Shown: positions 50,658 to 59,726 of the stretch, piece after piece
How the letters are laid out: each line of letters opens with the position of its first letter
How positions within the stretch are numbered: position 1 is the first letter of the stretch
Assembly (NCBI GenBank): GCA_021298815.1
Contig: JAJTHE010000049.1
Span: 38,172 to 102,171 of the forward strand
Origin: Betaproteobacteria bacterium
GTDB taxonomy: Bacteria; Pseudomonadota; Gammaproteobacteria; Burkholderiales; CAIKXV01
DNA: 64,000 nt
Direction: 5' to 3'
Translations under genes and position numbers: made by a program
The notes under the pieces: model-generated
What the model was told of the DNA's origin: nothing
The model's input: the letters and a program-made list of their open reading frames with translations, nothing else
Databases searched by the model: none

Positions 50658-51635
50658 CTACTGCGGCTTGAAGCCGATGGCCTTCACCAGCTTGCCGTAC
50701 TTCGCATGCTCGCTGCGGATCAGCTCGGCGAAATAATCGGGCGATTCATAGACCATGGTGAGGCCGGCTGCCGTGAGTTTCTCGACGATGTCCGGGTGCT
50801 TCATCGCGCGGTTGATCTCTTCGTTCAGGCGCGCGACGATCTCGCGCGGCATGCCCGCCGGACCGACCCAGCCGAACCAGCCGCCCGACTCGTAGCCGGG
50901 CACGGCCTCGGCGGCGGCCGGCGCATCGGGCCACTGCGGCGTGCGTGCCTTGCTGGTGACCGCCAGCAGGTTGATGCGGCCCGACTTGATGTGCGGCGTG
51001 AGCCCGGTGACGCCATCGACGCCCGCCATCACCTGCCCGCCCATCAGTTCGGTGGCGATCTGCGCCGAGCCCTTGTACGGAATGTGGTTGAACGAGAAGC
51101 CGGCCATCATGCGCAGCTGCTCGAAGATGAGGTGGGGAAAGCCGCCCTCGCCATTGCTCGCCACCGTCAGCTTGCCCGGGTTCGCCTTGGCCCAGGCGAT
51201 CATTTCAGGGAGGGTCTTGAACGGGGCGTTGGTTGAGCCGACCACCACCAGGTAGTTGGCGGTGGACACCGCGATCGGCGTGAAGTCCTTCAGCGCGTCG
51301 TAGGGGACGCTCTTGCTGGTATGCGGCAGCACGGCGAGGTTTCCGCCCTGCCCTGCGGCGAAGGTATAGCCGTCGGGCGCGGACCGGGCGACGAAATCCA
51401 GGCCCAGCATGCCGCTGGCACCCGGCCGGTTCTCGACGATCACCGGCTGGCCGAGCCGTTCGGCCATCCTGGGCGCCATCAGCCGCGCCATGATGTCGGT
51501 CGTGTTGCCCGGCGGGAAGGGGATCACGAGCCGGATCGGCTTGTTCGGCCAAGCCTGCGCCTGAGCCTGCACGCCCACGCTGGCAACCAGTGCCGCAGCC
51601 GCGGCGAACAGGGAAAGAACGGACTTCATCTTCAC
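50658..51635 (-). CDS. Bug-family substrate-binding protein
   Basis: WPNKPIRLVIPFPPGNTTDIMARLMAPRM...VENRPGASGMLGLDFVA. Confidence 0.94.
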   Translation of the reverse strand: MKMKSVLSLFAAAAALVASVGVQAQAQAWPNKPIRLVIPFPPGNTTDIMARLMAPRMAERLGQPVIVENRPGASGMLGLDFVARSAPDGYTFAAGQGGNLAVLPHTSKSVPYDALKDFTPIAVSTANYLVVVGSTNAPFKTLPEMIAWAKANPGKLTVASNGEGGFPHLIFEQLRMMAGFSFNHIPYKGSAQIATELMGGQVMAGVDGVTGLTPHIKSGRINLLAVTSKARTPQWPDAPAAAEAVPGYESGGWFGWVGPAGMPREIVARLNEEINRAMKHPDIVEKLTAAGLTMVYESPDYFAELIRSEHAKYGKLVKAIGFKPQ

Positions 51636-51673
51636 GGAAAACCCCTCCTTGGGCGAACAGGTCTGGACGCTGG

Positions 51674-53419
51674 CTACTGGACGGCCGGGATGACGGGCAG
51701 CAGGACCGCGGCCGGGTGCTTCGGCCCGGTGTGCAGCGTCACCTTGCCGCCGAAGATGGCCGGCGGGCGGTCGGTCTCGTCATCGTGGACGAAGGGCCCG
51801 CAGCCCTTCATCGGGTTCTTCATGTTCGACAGCACCGCCGCTTCGCCTGCGTACTCGTAGTCCTTGCCGCGGATGCTGAGCGCGATGCTGTAGCCCCTGG
51901 GCACCACGATGCAGGTCGGCCAGATCTCGACGTCGAGTTCGTAGACCTGCCCCGGGACCAGCGGCTGCTTCTCGCGGTGCGTGTGGTACGGCCGATATGG
52001 CAGCGAGCGTGCCGGATCGAGCTCGCGGTGGGAGGCGCGAAGCCAGCCCTGGGCGATCGGCGTGTGCGGATCGAGCGCGCCCTGGAACACCACCTCCTTG
52101 CCGGCCGGATCGAACACCCGCAGCACCGCGAAGATGTCCGCATCCACGGTCGAGGAAGACACGAACAGCTTGAGCGCGATTGGACCGGTGATCTCGGTCT
52201 CGTGCTCGAGTGCGCCGGTGGAAAAGGTGGCGCCCTCGCCCATGGCCTCGTAGGTGTGCACCGCATCGGACGCCGGCGGCTTGTCCGACAACCGCATGCC
52301 GGCAGGGTCGAGGTGGAACCGGGTCCACCGCGTCCGCGCGAGCGGCCATTCGCGCTCGGCGCGCTCGACGAACTTCTCGCCTGGATGCCGGACCTGCAGC
52401 AGCACCGTGGGTTGCCTGTCCCAGCCGTTGTCGACACCCTTCAGGAAATGATCGAAGAAGCGCTTCTGCAGCCCGACGCCGTAGTCGGTGTAGAACGGCG
52501 CCCAGTGCGAACCGCCGTGCACTTCCAGCCATTTCTGCTTCGACGCCGCGCCGGCATAGCCCTCGAAGTTGCCCCGTGGGTGCAGCCCCTGCCCGCCCCA
52601 GTTCGCCGCCGACAGCACCGGCACCGCGACCTGTGACAGGTCTGCGCTGCGCTCGCGGTACCACTCGCCGTCCATCTCGCGCTGGAGCACCGCCAGCCAC
52701 ATGTCCTCGCGGTTCTTCTCCAGTTCGGCCTCGCTCAGCGTCTCCGGGCCGCAGGCGAGTTCGCCCGTCACCGGATGCTTCCTGCCGCGCTCGCCGACGC
52801 CGTGCTGCACCGTCTTGACCTGCATCTCCTGCCAGTTCTTGCGGAAGGTGCAGGCGATGCCGCCATGGCGGTGCGACTCGCGGTAGGCATCGTTCCAGCC
52901 CTCCCACGCGCAGATCGCGGCCAGGTGCGGCGGCTGGGAAGCGGCGACGCGCCACTGGTTGCTGGCGTAGTACGAGATGCCGTCGAGCCCGACCTTGCCG
53001 TTGCACCAGGGCTGCACCGCGGCCCATTCGATGCACAGGTGGAAGTCGCGCGTCTCGCGCGCATTGTTGTGCGCAAGGTAGCCCGGCGAGCGGCCCGCAC
53101 CTCGGGAATCGACACGGATGCACACATAGCCGTCCGGCACCCACTTCTCCGGGTCGACCACCTCCCAGTTCTGGTACTGGTTGGTCGAGCCGGCGAGCGC
53201 GTCCGGATTCTCGCGCGCCATGATGTCCCAAGCCGTCTTGTAGCCTTCCTGGAAGGACAGGCCCTTGCCGTACGGACCGTAGGTCATCAGCACCGGGTAG
53301 CGGCCCTCGGCCACCGGCCGGAAGACGTCGGCGCGCAGCACCAGGCCATCGTCCATGGTGACGGGCACGTCCCAGTCGATGCGCATGCCGTCACGGATCT
53401 CGGATTTGAACGCGGTCAT
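51674..53419 (-). CDS. CocE/NonD family (X-Pro dipeptidyl-peptidase-like) hydrolase
   Basis: DGLVLRADVFRP, DSRGAGRSPG, GKVGLDGISYYASNQW nucleophile region; jelly-roll C-terminus. Confidence 0.92.
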   Translation of the reverse strand: MTAFKSEIRDGMRIDWDVPVTMDDGLVLRADVFRPVAEGRYPVLMTYGPYGKGLSFQEGYKTAWDIMARENPDALAGSTNQYQNWEVVDPEKWVPDGYVCIRVDSRGAGRSPGYLAHNNARETRDFHLCIEWAAVQPWCNGKVGLDGISYYASNQWRVAASQPPHLAAICAWEGWNDAYRESHRHGGIACTFRKNWQEMQVKTVQHGVGERGRKHPVTGELACGPETLSEAELEKNREDMWLAVLQREMDGEWYRERSADLSQVAVPVLSAANWGGQGLHPRGNFEGYAGAASKQKWLEVHGGSHWAPFYTDYGVGLQKRFFDHFLKGVDNGWDRQPTVLLQVRHPGEKFVERAEREWPLARTRWTRFHLDPAGMRLSDKPPASDAVHTYEAMGEGATFSTGALEHETEITGPIALKLFVSSSTVDADIFAVLRVFDPAGKEVVFQGALDPHTPIAQGWLRASHRELDPARSLPYRPYHTHREKQPLVPGQVYELDVEIWPTCIVVPRGYSIALSIRGKDYEYAGEAAVLSNMKNPMKGCGPFVHDDETDRPPAIFGGKVTLHTGPKHPAAVLLPVIPAVQ

Positions 53420-53667
53420 GTCCTGCTGACTCCTGTCTAGGCTCGATGATCACCAGGCCTGGCTGCGCCCGGTGTCGGTGCTGCAAGATGGCCGGCACGA
53501 CCGCCGCCCTTGCCGCCAGGGCAAACAGCGGCTTGCGCCTGTGCCTCCTCCGTTGTTCCGGCCTTCATTCATGCACGCGCAGTGTCGGCGTGCAGCGAGG
53601 CTTCTGGCATGCAGTTTAGGGGGCTGCCGCGCCCGCCGTCAATGCAGCGAGCTTGCAACGAGCAGGC

Positions 53668-53800
53668 TCATTCGGGACGGATGTTGGCCTGCTTGATCAG
53701 CTTGCCCCACTTGACCAGTTCCGTGCGCAGGAAGGCCGCGAAGGACTCTGCCGTGCCGCCGACCGCCTCGAAGCCCTGCTGGTGCAGCAGCGGCGCCGTG
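53668..53800 (-). pseudogene. C-terminal remnant of a Bug-family gene
   Basis: LLHQQGFEAVGGTAESFAAFLRTELVKWGKLIKQANIRPE* matches the Bug C-terminus only; no upstream Bug sequence. Confidence 0.78.
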
Positions 53801-54025
53801 CCGGGCAGCAAGCAACCGCCAGAAAAAAGCCGCCCGCGCCCACTACCCCCGCAGCAGGATGTCGCGCACTGCTTCAATCACACGCGACTGCTGGTCCTCT
53901 GCAGCGACGCGGTTCGACTACCGGTCCTGCGCTCGAGCCACTCGCCGCACGGCGACGTGAAATGCCCCTCGCGCGCCAGTACGGGCTCGAGGACGGGGGC
54001 AGGAACCGATGTCATCGTCGCCATG

Positions 54026-55648
54026 TCATTCAAGGGTGCAGCCGGGGGCGCCAGCCACGTGGATCCGGATGTCCCGTCCCTCGGTTGCCGGTCCCGGAGG
54101 CAACAACTTCATGCAACGGTCGAGGTAGGCGACGATCAGGGGATGGGTGCTTTCGAAGCCGAGGTCTGGCCGGGCGTCGGCGCGGAAAAGCGAAACCATC
54201 GAGAAGCCGATGTCGGCCGCCTGCAGGCGTGCGGTCTCTCGCCGCTGGCGATCGACCGTGGCCGGGAACAGCTGATAGATTTCCCAGGTCGGCGCGCGAC
54301 GACGCTCGACAGCGTAGGCGCCGGGCCAGTAAGGCGCCGCAAGGAACGACCGGCCGTCACGCGCATGGGCGTCGACCTGCGCGCGCAGCAGCGAAAGCAC
54401 ATCGGCTGCGTGCGGTTCGACGTAGAGCGTGTCCCCGAGTACCTGTACGCGCTCCGACGTCCAGCCGCGCAGCACCGGGTAGGCGCGCTGCTCGAACAGC
54501 GAGAGGACCGTGCCGGCCACCACCGCCGCCACCAGCGCGGCGTCACCCCACCCCGTGCGCTGCCGTCCTGGCCATGTCCAGGCGGCGACGAGGATCGGAA
54601 GGACGCTCAATGCGACGTGGAAGACATCGAAACGCGACAGCGCATAGTGTGCGTATGGAATCGACACCAGCACGGCGGCCGGGAAAACCGCGTTGCCCTC
54701 GACACCGCCCGCCGCACTGCCCCGGCCCGAGGGTGCTGCATCTTTCCACACCCGGCGCGTCGCGAGGACCAGGAACCCGCCACCGGCGAGCCCTGCGAGG
54801 GCGAGCAGCGACTCGCGCAGCGCGCTGGCGGCGTCCTGCCCGGCCGCAGGAAGCAGCAACGCCTGGAGCCGGGGCAGCGGCAGCGGCAGGTTGGTCGTCC
54901 CCGCCTCGAACAGCATCCGGATCGAATCGAAGAATGCCGCGGTGAATCCGGTCGCGAACAGATGACAGGCGATCACCGGGAAATAACCGGCAACCCCACC
55001 GCTGACGAATGCGATCAACATCCTGCCCGACGGAAGCACGCGCGCCTGCCGATAGTGCAGACCCAGTGCGAGCGCCACGGCGATCGTTCCGTACAGCGCA
55101 TGGTTGATGCCGATGGCTGCAGCCACTCCGAGGCAGATGCCGAGGAATGCGCAAGCGCGCGCATCGGCGCGCGAAAGCGCTGCAGCCACTCCGGCGATCA
55201 TCAGGATCGCTGCGAAGCTGTCCGCGACCTTGAAGTCCGGCACCATCCAGACGGCAAGCGCAGGCGCCGCGAGCACGATCCGCCATGCGGGAGCCGGCTG
55301 CATGCCCACCAGCACGACAGCCATGGCGATAGTGATCGAAGCCAGGATGGCATTGCCCGCGCGCATCGCCAGGATGCCGTCGTCGCCGAACAGCCACATC
55401 CACCCGGCCGACCAGAAGTAGCGGCCCACGTCGTACGACTGGAAATCGCGCAGCGGCAGTTCACCGGCCAGCACGCGTTGCGCGCCGTACCAGAGGAAGC
55501 CTTCGTCCTGGAGGTTCAGCCCGTGGCGGCCGGTGAACCAGAATGCGGCCAGCGGCAGTACCAGGGCGATCGTAACCGCCCACGGACGGGCTGCTGCGCC
55601 TGGCATCAACCTGCGCGGCAGCATCGCGGCTCGCCCGCCAGTGCCCAC
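54026..55648 (-). CDS. Polytopic membrane protein, glycosyltransferase-like (GT39/PMT type suspected)
   Basis: Many hydrophobic segments; GLNLQDEGFLWYGAQRVLAGELPLRDFQSYDVGRYFW loop; in glycan operon; start uncertain. Confidence 0.75.
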   Translation of the reverse strand: MGTGGRAAMLPRRLMPGAAARPWAVTIALVLPLAAFWFTGRHGLNLQDEGFLWYGAQRVLAGELPLRDFQSYDVGRYFWSAGWMWLFGDDGILAMRAGNAILASITIAMAVVLVGMQPAPAWRIVLAAPALAVWMVPDFKVADSFAAILMIAGVAAALSRADARACAFLGICLGVAAAIGINHALYGTIAVALALGLHYRQARVLPSGRMLIAFVSGGVAGYFPVIACHLFATGFTAAFFDSIRMLFEAGTTNLPLPLPRLQALLLPAAGQDAASALRESLLALAGLAGGGFLVLATRRVWKDAAPSGRGSAAGGVEGNAVFPAAVLVSIPYAHYALSRFDVFHVALSVLPILVAAWTWPGRQRTGWGDAALVAAVVAGTVLSLFEQRAYPVLRGWTSERVQVLGDTLYVEPHAADVLSLLRAQVDAHARDGRSFLAAPYWPGAYAVERRRAPTWEIYQLFPATVDRQRRETARLQAADIGFSMVSLFRADARPDLGFESTHPLIVAYLDRCMKLLPPGPATEGRDIRIHVAGAPGCTLE

Positions 55649-55652
55649 CCCC

Positions 55653-56042
55653 TCATCGCGACCCGGCGGCTGCCACGACAGTACCCAACACGATCAGCGC
55701 AACGCCTGCCACCTTGTACAGGTTCAGCTGCTCGTCGAGCAGCCACACGCTCATCGCCAGCACCAGCACGAAGTTCAGGGCGGTGAACGGATACGCATAG
55801 CTCAGTTCGAAACGGGTCATCGCCGCCATCCACGCCAGGCTGGCAATGAACGCGGCGGCGAAGCTGGACACGATGAACGGATCCAGCAGCAGCAACAGCA
55901 GATGCCGCAGCCCCGGGAGGAAGCCCGCCGGCATCGGTCCGACCTGGTCCATGCGCCACTTGAGAATGAGCTGGCCGTACACGGTAAGCAGGATCATGCC
56001 GAGGATGAACAGGTAGTCGAGCCAGCGCTGCGCAGGCATCAC
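55653..56042 (-). CDS. EamA/SMR-like small membrane transporter (ArnE/F-like)
   Basis: ~129 aa, four TM segments, FELSYAYPFTALNFVLVLAMSVWLLDEQLN. Confidence 0.83.
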   Translation of the reverse strand: MMPAQRWLDYLFILGMILLTVYGQLILKWRMDQVGPMPAGFLPGLRHLLLLLLDPFIVSSFAAAFIASLAWMAAMTRFELSYAYPFTALNFVLVLAMSVWLLDEQLNLYKVAGVALIVLGTVVAAAGSR

Positions 56043-56677
56043 GAAACGGGCTCCGCCTTGCGCACCAGCATCGTGAACGAATACAGGCCGTAGTCGTGCA
56101 GCAGCGCTACGTTACGCGACCAGCGCCGCTTGCAGAGATCGAACACGATGCAAGGATCGGGGTAATACAGATAATCGCGCATCTTCGGTGCATCGGAATA
56201 GGACGTCAGGCAGTTGAACGCGAAGCCGGCGCGGCTGGTTCGATCGATCGCGTCCAGGGCTTCCGTCATGCTGGAGAGGCACTGCGCGTCGCTGCGCCCG
56301 AGGCGAAGCGTGAACGTGCCGCTGGCCATGCCGAAGTCGGCTTCCGCCAGTGGGCGGTCCGCCACCTCGAAGGTCACGGCGCTGATCGATGCGAAACGCG
56401 CGCGCGCCGCGGCGATCATGTCTTCGTTCAGGTCGAACCCCGAATAGGTGATGCCCGGCCAGCGCGCGAGGAGCACGTCGACCAGCGCGCCGTAGCCGCA
56501 GCCGAAGTCGTTCACCGAGAACGGACCCGCTGCGGGCAGGATGCGCATCATCTCATCGAACTGCCTGCGCTGGCTCGCCTCGCCGTTCCAGTCGACCCCC
56601 TGTGGGGTGGGACCGTAGCGCTTGAAGCTGTCCCGGTAGTGCAGGCGGGTCCGCCTGGCGAATTCAGCGGGATCCAC
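56039..56677 (-). CDS. Class I SAM-dependent methyltransferase
   Basis: FSVNDFGCGYGALVDVLLARWPGITYSGFDLNEDMIAAAR. Confidence 0.88.
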   Translation of the reverse strand: MDPAEFARRTRLHYRDSFKRYGPTPQGVDWNGEASQRRQFDEMMRILPAAGPFSVNDFGCGYGALVDVLLARWPGITYSGFDLNEDMIAAARARFASISAVTFEVADRPLAEADFGMASGTFTLRLGRSDAQCLSSMTEALDAIDRTSRAGFAFNCLTSYSDAPKMRDYLYYPDPCIVFDLCKRRWSRNVALLHDYGLYSFTMLVRKAEPVS

Positions 56678-57593
56678 GGCCGTACACCTCCCGGACGATG
56701 GTGTAGGGACGCTGCTTGACCTCGGCGAACACCTTGGCCAGGTAGATGCCCAGGATGCCGATGAAGGAGATGATCATCGCGCCGATCATCCAGACCGAGA
56801 TGATCAGCGAAGCCCAGCCGCTGACCGGCCGGTCGAGCAGCGCCCACTGCAGAACGACGCCTGCCGCGCACAACGCGGCGATGGTGAAGATCACCAGGCC
56901 GATGTAGAAGGTCGCGACCAGCGGGACATTGCTGAACGACGTCGCCGAATTGACGACCAGGGCCAGCCGCCGCCCGAGCGAGTAGGTGGTGGCACTGGTG
57001 TCGTGCTTGTCGACCAGGCAGGCGCGCTGTTCGAAGCCGGTGATCACCCACAGGCCGCCGATGTCCAGTTCGCGTTCCTCATGTCGAAGCAGCGCTTCGA
57101 CGTAGCGGCGGGTCATCAGCCGCGCGGTGACCATGTCCGCCGGCATGTCGAATCCGCTGATCGCGTTCATCAGGCGGTAGAACAACCGACCCGACCAGCG
57201 CTCGAATCGCCCCCCCTTGCGGCTTCGCTGCACGCCATACACGACATCGCAGCCCTCCTCCTCCAGCCGTGTACGGAACGCATCGAACCATTCAGGCTCT
57301 TCCTCGAGGTCGCTGTCGAGGAGATAGACACGCTCCCCGCATGCGTGGGCCAGGCCGGTCATCATCGCCTTGTGATGACCGAAGTTACGGGACAGGTCCA
57401 CGACGACCACGTGCGGGTCCGACCGGCTCAGCGCCACCGCCCGCTCGAGGCTCTCGTCAGGGGAACCGTCGTTGACCAGAACCAGTTCGTAGCTGTCGGC
57501 CGCGTGCTGCGCTGCCACGACGCTCGCCCGCCGGTGGAATTCCTCGATATGGGCGGCCGACTGATACAGCGTGGTGACGATCGACAGCTTCAT
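56664..57593 (-). CDS. Family 2 glycosyltransferase (polyprenyl-phosphate glycosyltransferase type)
   Basis: KLSIVTTLYQSAAHIEEFHRR...LVNDGSPDESLE...LDSDLEEEPE; two C-terminal TM helices. Confidence 0.93.
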   Translation of the reverse strand: MKLSIVTTLYQSAAHIEEFHRRASVVAAQHAADSYELVLVNDGSPDESLERAVALSRSDPHVVVVDLSRNFGHHKAMMTGLAHACGERVYLLDSDLEEEPEWFDAFRTRLEEEGCDVVYGVQRSRKGGRFERWSGRLFYRLMNAISGFDMPADMVTARLMTRRYVEALLRHEERELDIGGLWVITGFEQRACLVDKHDTSATTYSLGRRLALVVNSATSFSNVPLVATFYIGLVIFTIAALCAAGVVLQWALLDRPVSGWASLIISVWMIGAMIISFIGILGIYLAKVFAEVKQRPYTIVREVYGRGSR

Positions 57594-58279
57594 CGGCGCG
57601 CGTGCGTCATGTACTGCGCAGCCTGCTCGCCACAGTTGAACAGCAGGTCGACGATGCTCACCTCATGGACGAACTCGCCCCACAACTGCGGGTACGACGG
57701 GTACGGCCCGTATTCGAACCACTCGACTTCGATGCCGGCGCGCGCGAACGCCGACTCGTCGAGGTAGTCTCGTGCACCCGGCCCGGAGACGTAGGTGTCC
57801 GCGCCTGCCTTCTGGCACAGGCTGACCAGCCGCTGGTTGCGGTCGCCGTCCGAGGGGTAGTCGGTGGAGTGCGTCAGGAGGGTGCCGATATCCAGGAATC
57901 GGCAGACGGCGGCGATCAGCGAGTGGTTGACCTCGGCGAGGTTGATCCAGGTACGCTCGCGGAACAGGGGGCCGAGCCAATCGGCGACCCGCTGGAAGTG
58001 CCGGGCACGCGCGTAGTTGGCGGCCAGCCGCAACCAGTGCGCGGGTCCGCAACCCGGATCGTCGATACGCACGTCACGGATCTTCCGGCGCAGCGAGATG
58101 CCCACCGGAATGCTCAGCCACTGCACGCCTTGTGGCGTCTTGATCCGGTTGCGGTTGCGCCAGTCGTTCTTGGTGTACTGCACTTCGTCGTAGAACACGA
58201 ACTCGTCGACTGAGGCGATCAGATCGAAATAGCCTTTCCACGGGATGTAGTTCGACTGAACGACTGCCAGGCGCTTCAT
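57590..58279 (-). CDS. WbqC family protein
   Basis: RLAVVQSNYIPWKGYFDLIASVDEFVFYDEVQYTKNDWRNRNRIKTPQG. Confidence 0.95.
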   Translation of the reverse strand: MKRLAVVQSNYIPWKGYFDLIASVDEFVFYDEVQYTKNDWRNRNRIKTPQGVQWLSIPVGISLRRKIRDVRIDDPGCGPAHWLRLAANYARARHFQRVADWLGPLFRERTWINLAEVNHSLIAAVCRFLDIGTLLTHSTDYPSDGDRNQRLVSLCQKAGADTYVSGPGARDYLDESAFARAGIEVEWFEYGPYPSYPQLWGEFVHEVSIVDLLFNCGEQAAQYMTHARR

Positions 58280-58444
58280 GTGCGTCGAGAGTTCAAGGGG
58301 CTGGCCACCGGGTAGAGGGCGCGAGGGTAGAACGTCGCCGAAGTGGGATGTTAACAAATCGGTCTGCGAGCCTGGACAGGCACGCGCTTGCCTAGCGGCA
58401 CCCATGGCACGACCTTCCGGCAACCCGCAACGTGTTGTTGCCTG

Positions 58445-58521
58445 TGGTGGGCCCGCTGGGACTCGAACCCAGGACCAAAGGATTATGAGTCCTCTGCTCT
58501 AACCGACTGAGCTACAGGCCC
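58445..58521 (-). tRNA. tRNA-Ile (CAU anticodon, tRNA-Ile2 type), CCA encoded
   Basis: Reverse strand GGGCCTGTAGCTCAGTCGGTTAGAGCAGAGGACTCATAATCCTTTGGTCCTGGGTTCGAGTCCCAGCGGGCCCACCA; full cloverleaf. Confidence 0.93.
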
Positions 58522-58604
58522 GTATACCCTGTGCTGGCGCCGATTGTACCGGCAGCGCGCCGCGACCGACGGCGCGCCGGTCGCAGCGGTCCATCGGACG
58601 ACCC

Positions 58605-59726
58605 TCACGCCTGGCGGAAATCCTCGACCGACTTCGCCAGCGTGCCGTCCCTGAGCTTCAGCGGCAGCGTCACCGGCCGCGTCGGCCCGAAGGTCGGGAT
58701 GTAAACCGAGTGCTTGCCCGCGCCGCCGACCACGATCACATGCACGGCCTCTTCGCCCTTGAGGATCGGCACCGGCCGGTCGCGCTGCTCCGCGGTGAGG
58801 CCTGGCAGGTACGGCTCGAACTGCTTCAGGCGGCGCACGATGTTGTCGTCGGACAGGTTGCCCAGCGGCACCCGTGCATGCTCGAACAGGAAGTTCTTCA
58901 CGTCGCGTTTCGAGAAGCCGCTCTTCGCGATCGAGTCGGCATGTTCAGGCCCGATCACCACCAGCGGCTCGCCGGCGTAGTAGATGTTGTTGGCACCGGT
59001 CTGGGCGATGGTGCCGGCGATCATCTTCAGCAGCCCCTCGCCGTCGAGGCTCTCGTGGTCGTTCACGTTGTGCGGCGGCTCTGCGCCGTACACGGTGACC
59101 GTCGAGGTCTCTGCGCTGTAGCCCATCTCGACGTTCAACGGCTCCCACGGATTCGCCGCCTCGTTCTCGGCGACGCAGTAGCTGTACTTCGATGGCGCCC
59201 CATGGGTCGACATGTCGCCGCTCGCAGGGATCCCGCCGCCGATGTTCCACATCGCCAGCCGCACCGCGCGGCCGATCGTCGCATTCGCACGGTTGCCCGG
59301 GCCGAACGCGTTGTGGCCGCTGTTCATGCCGATCTCGCGCGCGGCGGGACCATTCACCACCAGCAGCGTCGAACAGGGATGCGTGGTCGCCTGGATGCCG
59401 TAGAGGTTGAACTTCTCCTCGCACAGCGCCTCGATCGCCAGCAGCACCAGCGGGAAGTACTGCGGCAGGCAGCCGGCCATCACCGCATTGGCCGCCAGGC
59501 GGATCGGCGTCGCCTCGCCGAAGCGCGGCGGGATCTTCGCCACCGGCTCGTCGATCGGGCGATCGCAGTAGGCGAGCATCGCGCGCACGCGCTCGGCGGT
59601 CGGCGGCACCACCGGCAGGCCGTCGGTCCAGTTCTTGCCGCGCAGGAAGGCGTCGATGCCTTCGTAGTCGTCGTCGACCTCCAGCGCCGCGCCGGGGATC
59701 TCGAGCAGTCGTTCGGTCGCGATCAT
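58605..59726 (-). CDS. Conserved hypothetical protein, partner of the UGSC selenoprotein (ATGA overlap)
   Basis: 373-aa ORF, GMNSGHNAFGPGNRANATIGRA core, start codon overlaps the stop of 59723-60262. Confidence 0.85.
   Translation of the reverse strand: MIATERLLEIPGAALEVDDDYEGIDAFLRGKNWTDGLPVVPPTAERVRAMLAYCDRPIDEPVAKIPPRFGEATPIRLAANAVMAGCLPQYFPLVLLAIEALCEEKFNLYGIQATTHPCSTLLVVNGPAAREIGMNSGHNAFGPGNRANATIGRAVRLAMWNIGGGIPASGDMSTHGAPSKYSYCVAENEAANPWEPLNVEMGYSAETSTVTVYGAEPPHNVNDHESLDGEGLLKMIAGTIAQTGANNIYYAGEPLVVIGPEHADSIAKSGFSKRDVKNFLFEHARVPLGNLSDDNIVRRLKQFEPYLPGLTAEQRDRPVPILKGEEAVHVIVVGGAGKHSVYIPTFGPTRPVTLPLKLRDGTLAKSVEDFRQA

Noticed and set aside
58445-58521. tRNA-Met or tRNA-Sec (selC) as linked to the selenoprotein
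   Set aside because: Anticodon CAU with the AGAGCAGAGGACTCATAATCCTTTGG context matches tRNA-Ile2; length is 77 nt and lacks the long selC acceptor/variable arms.
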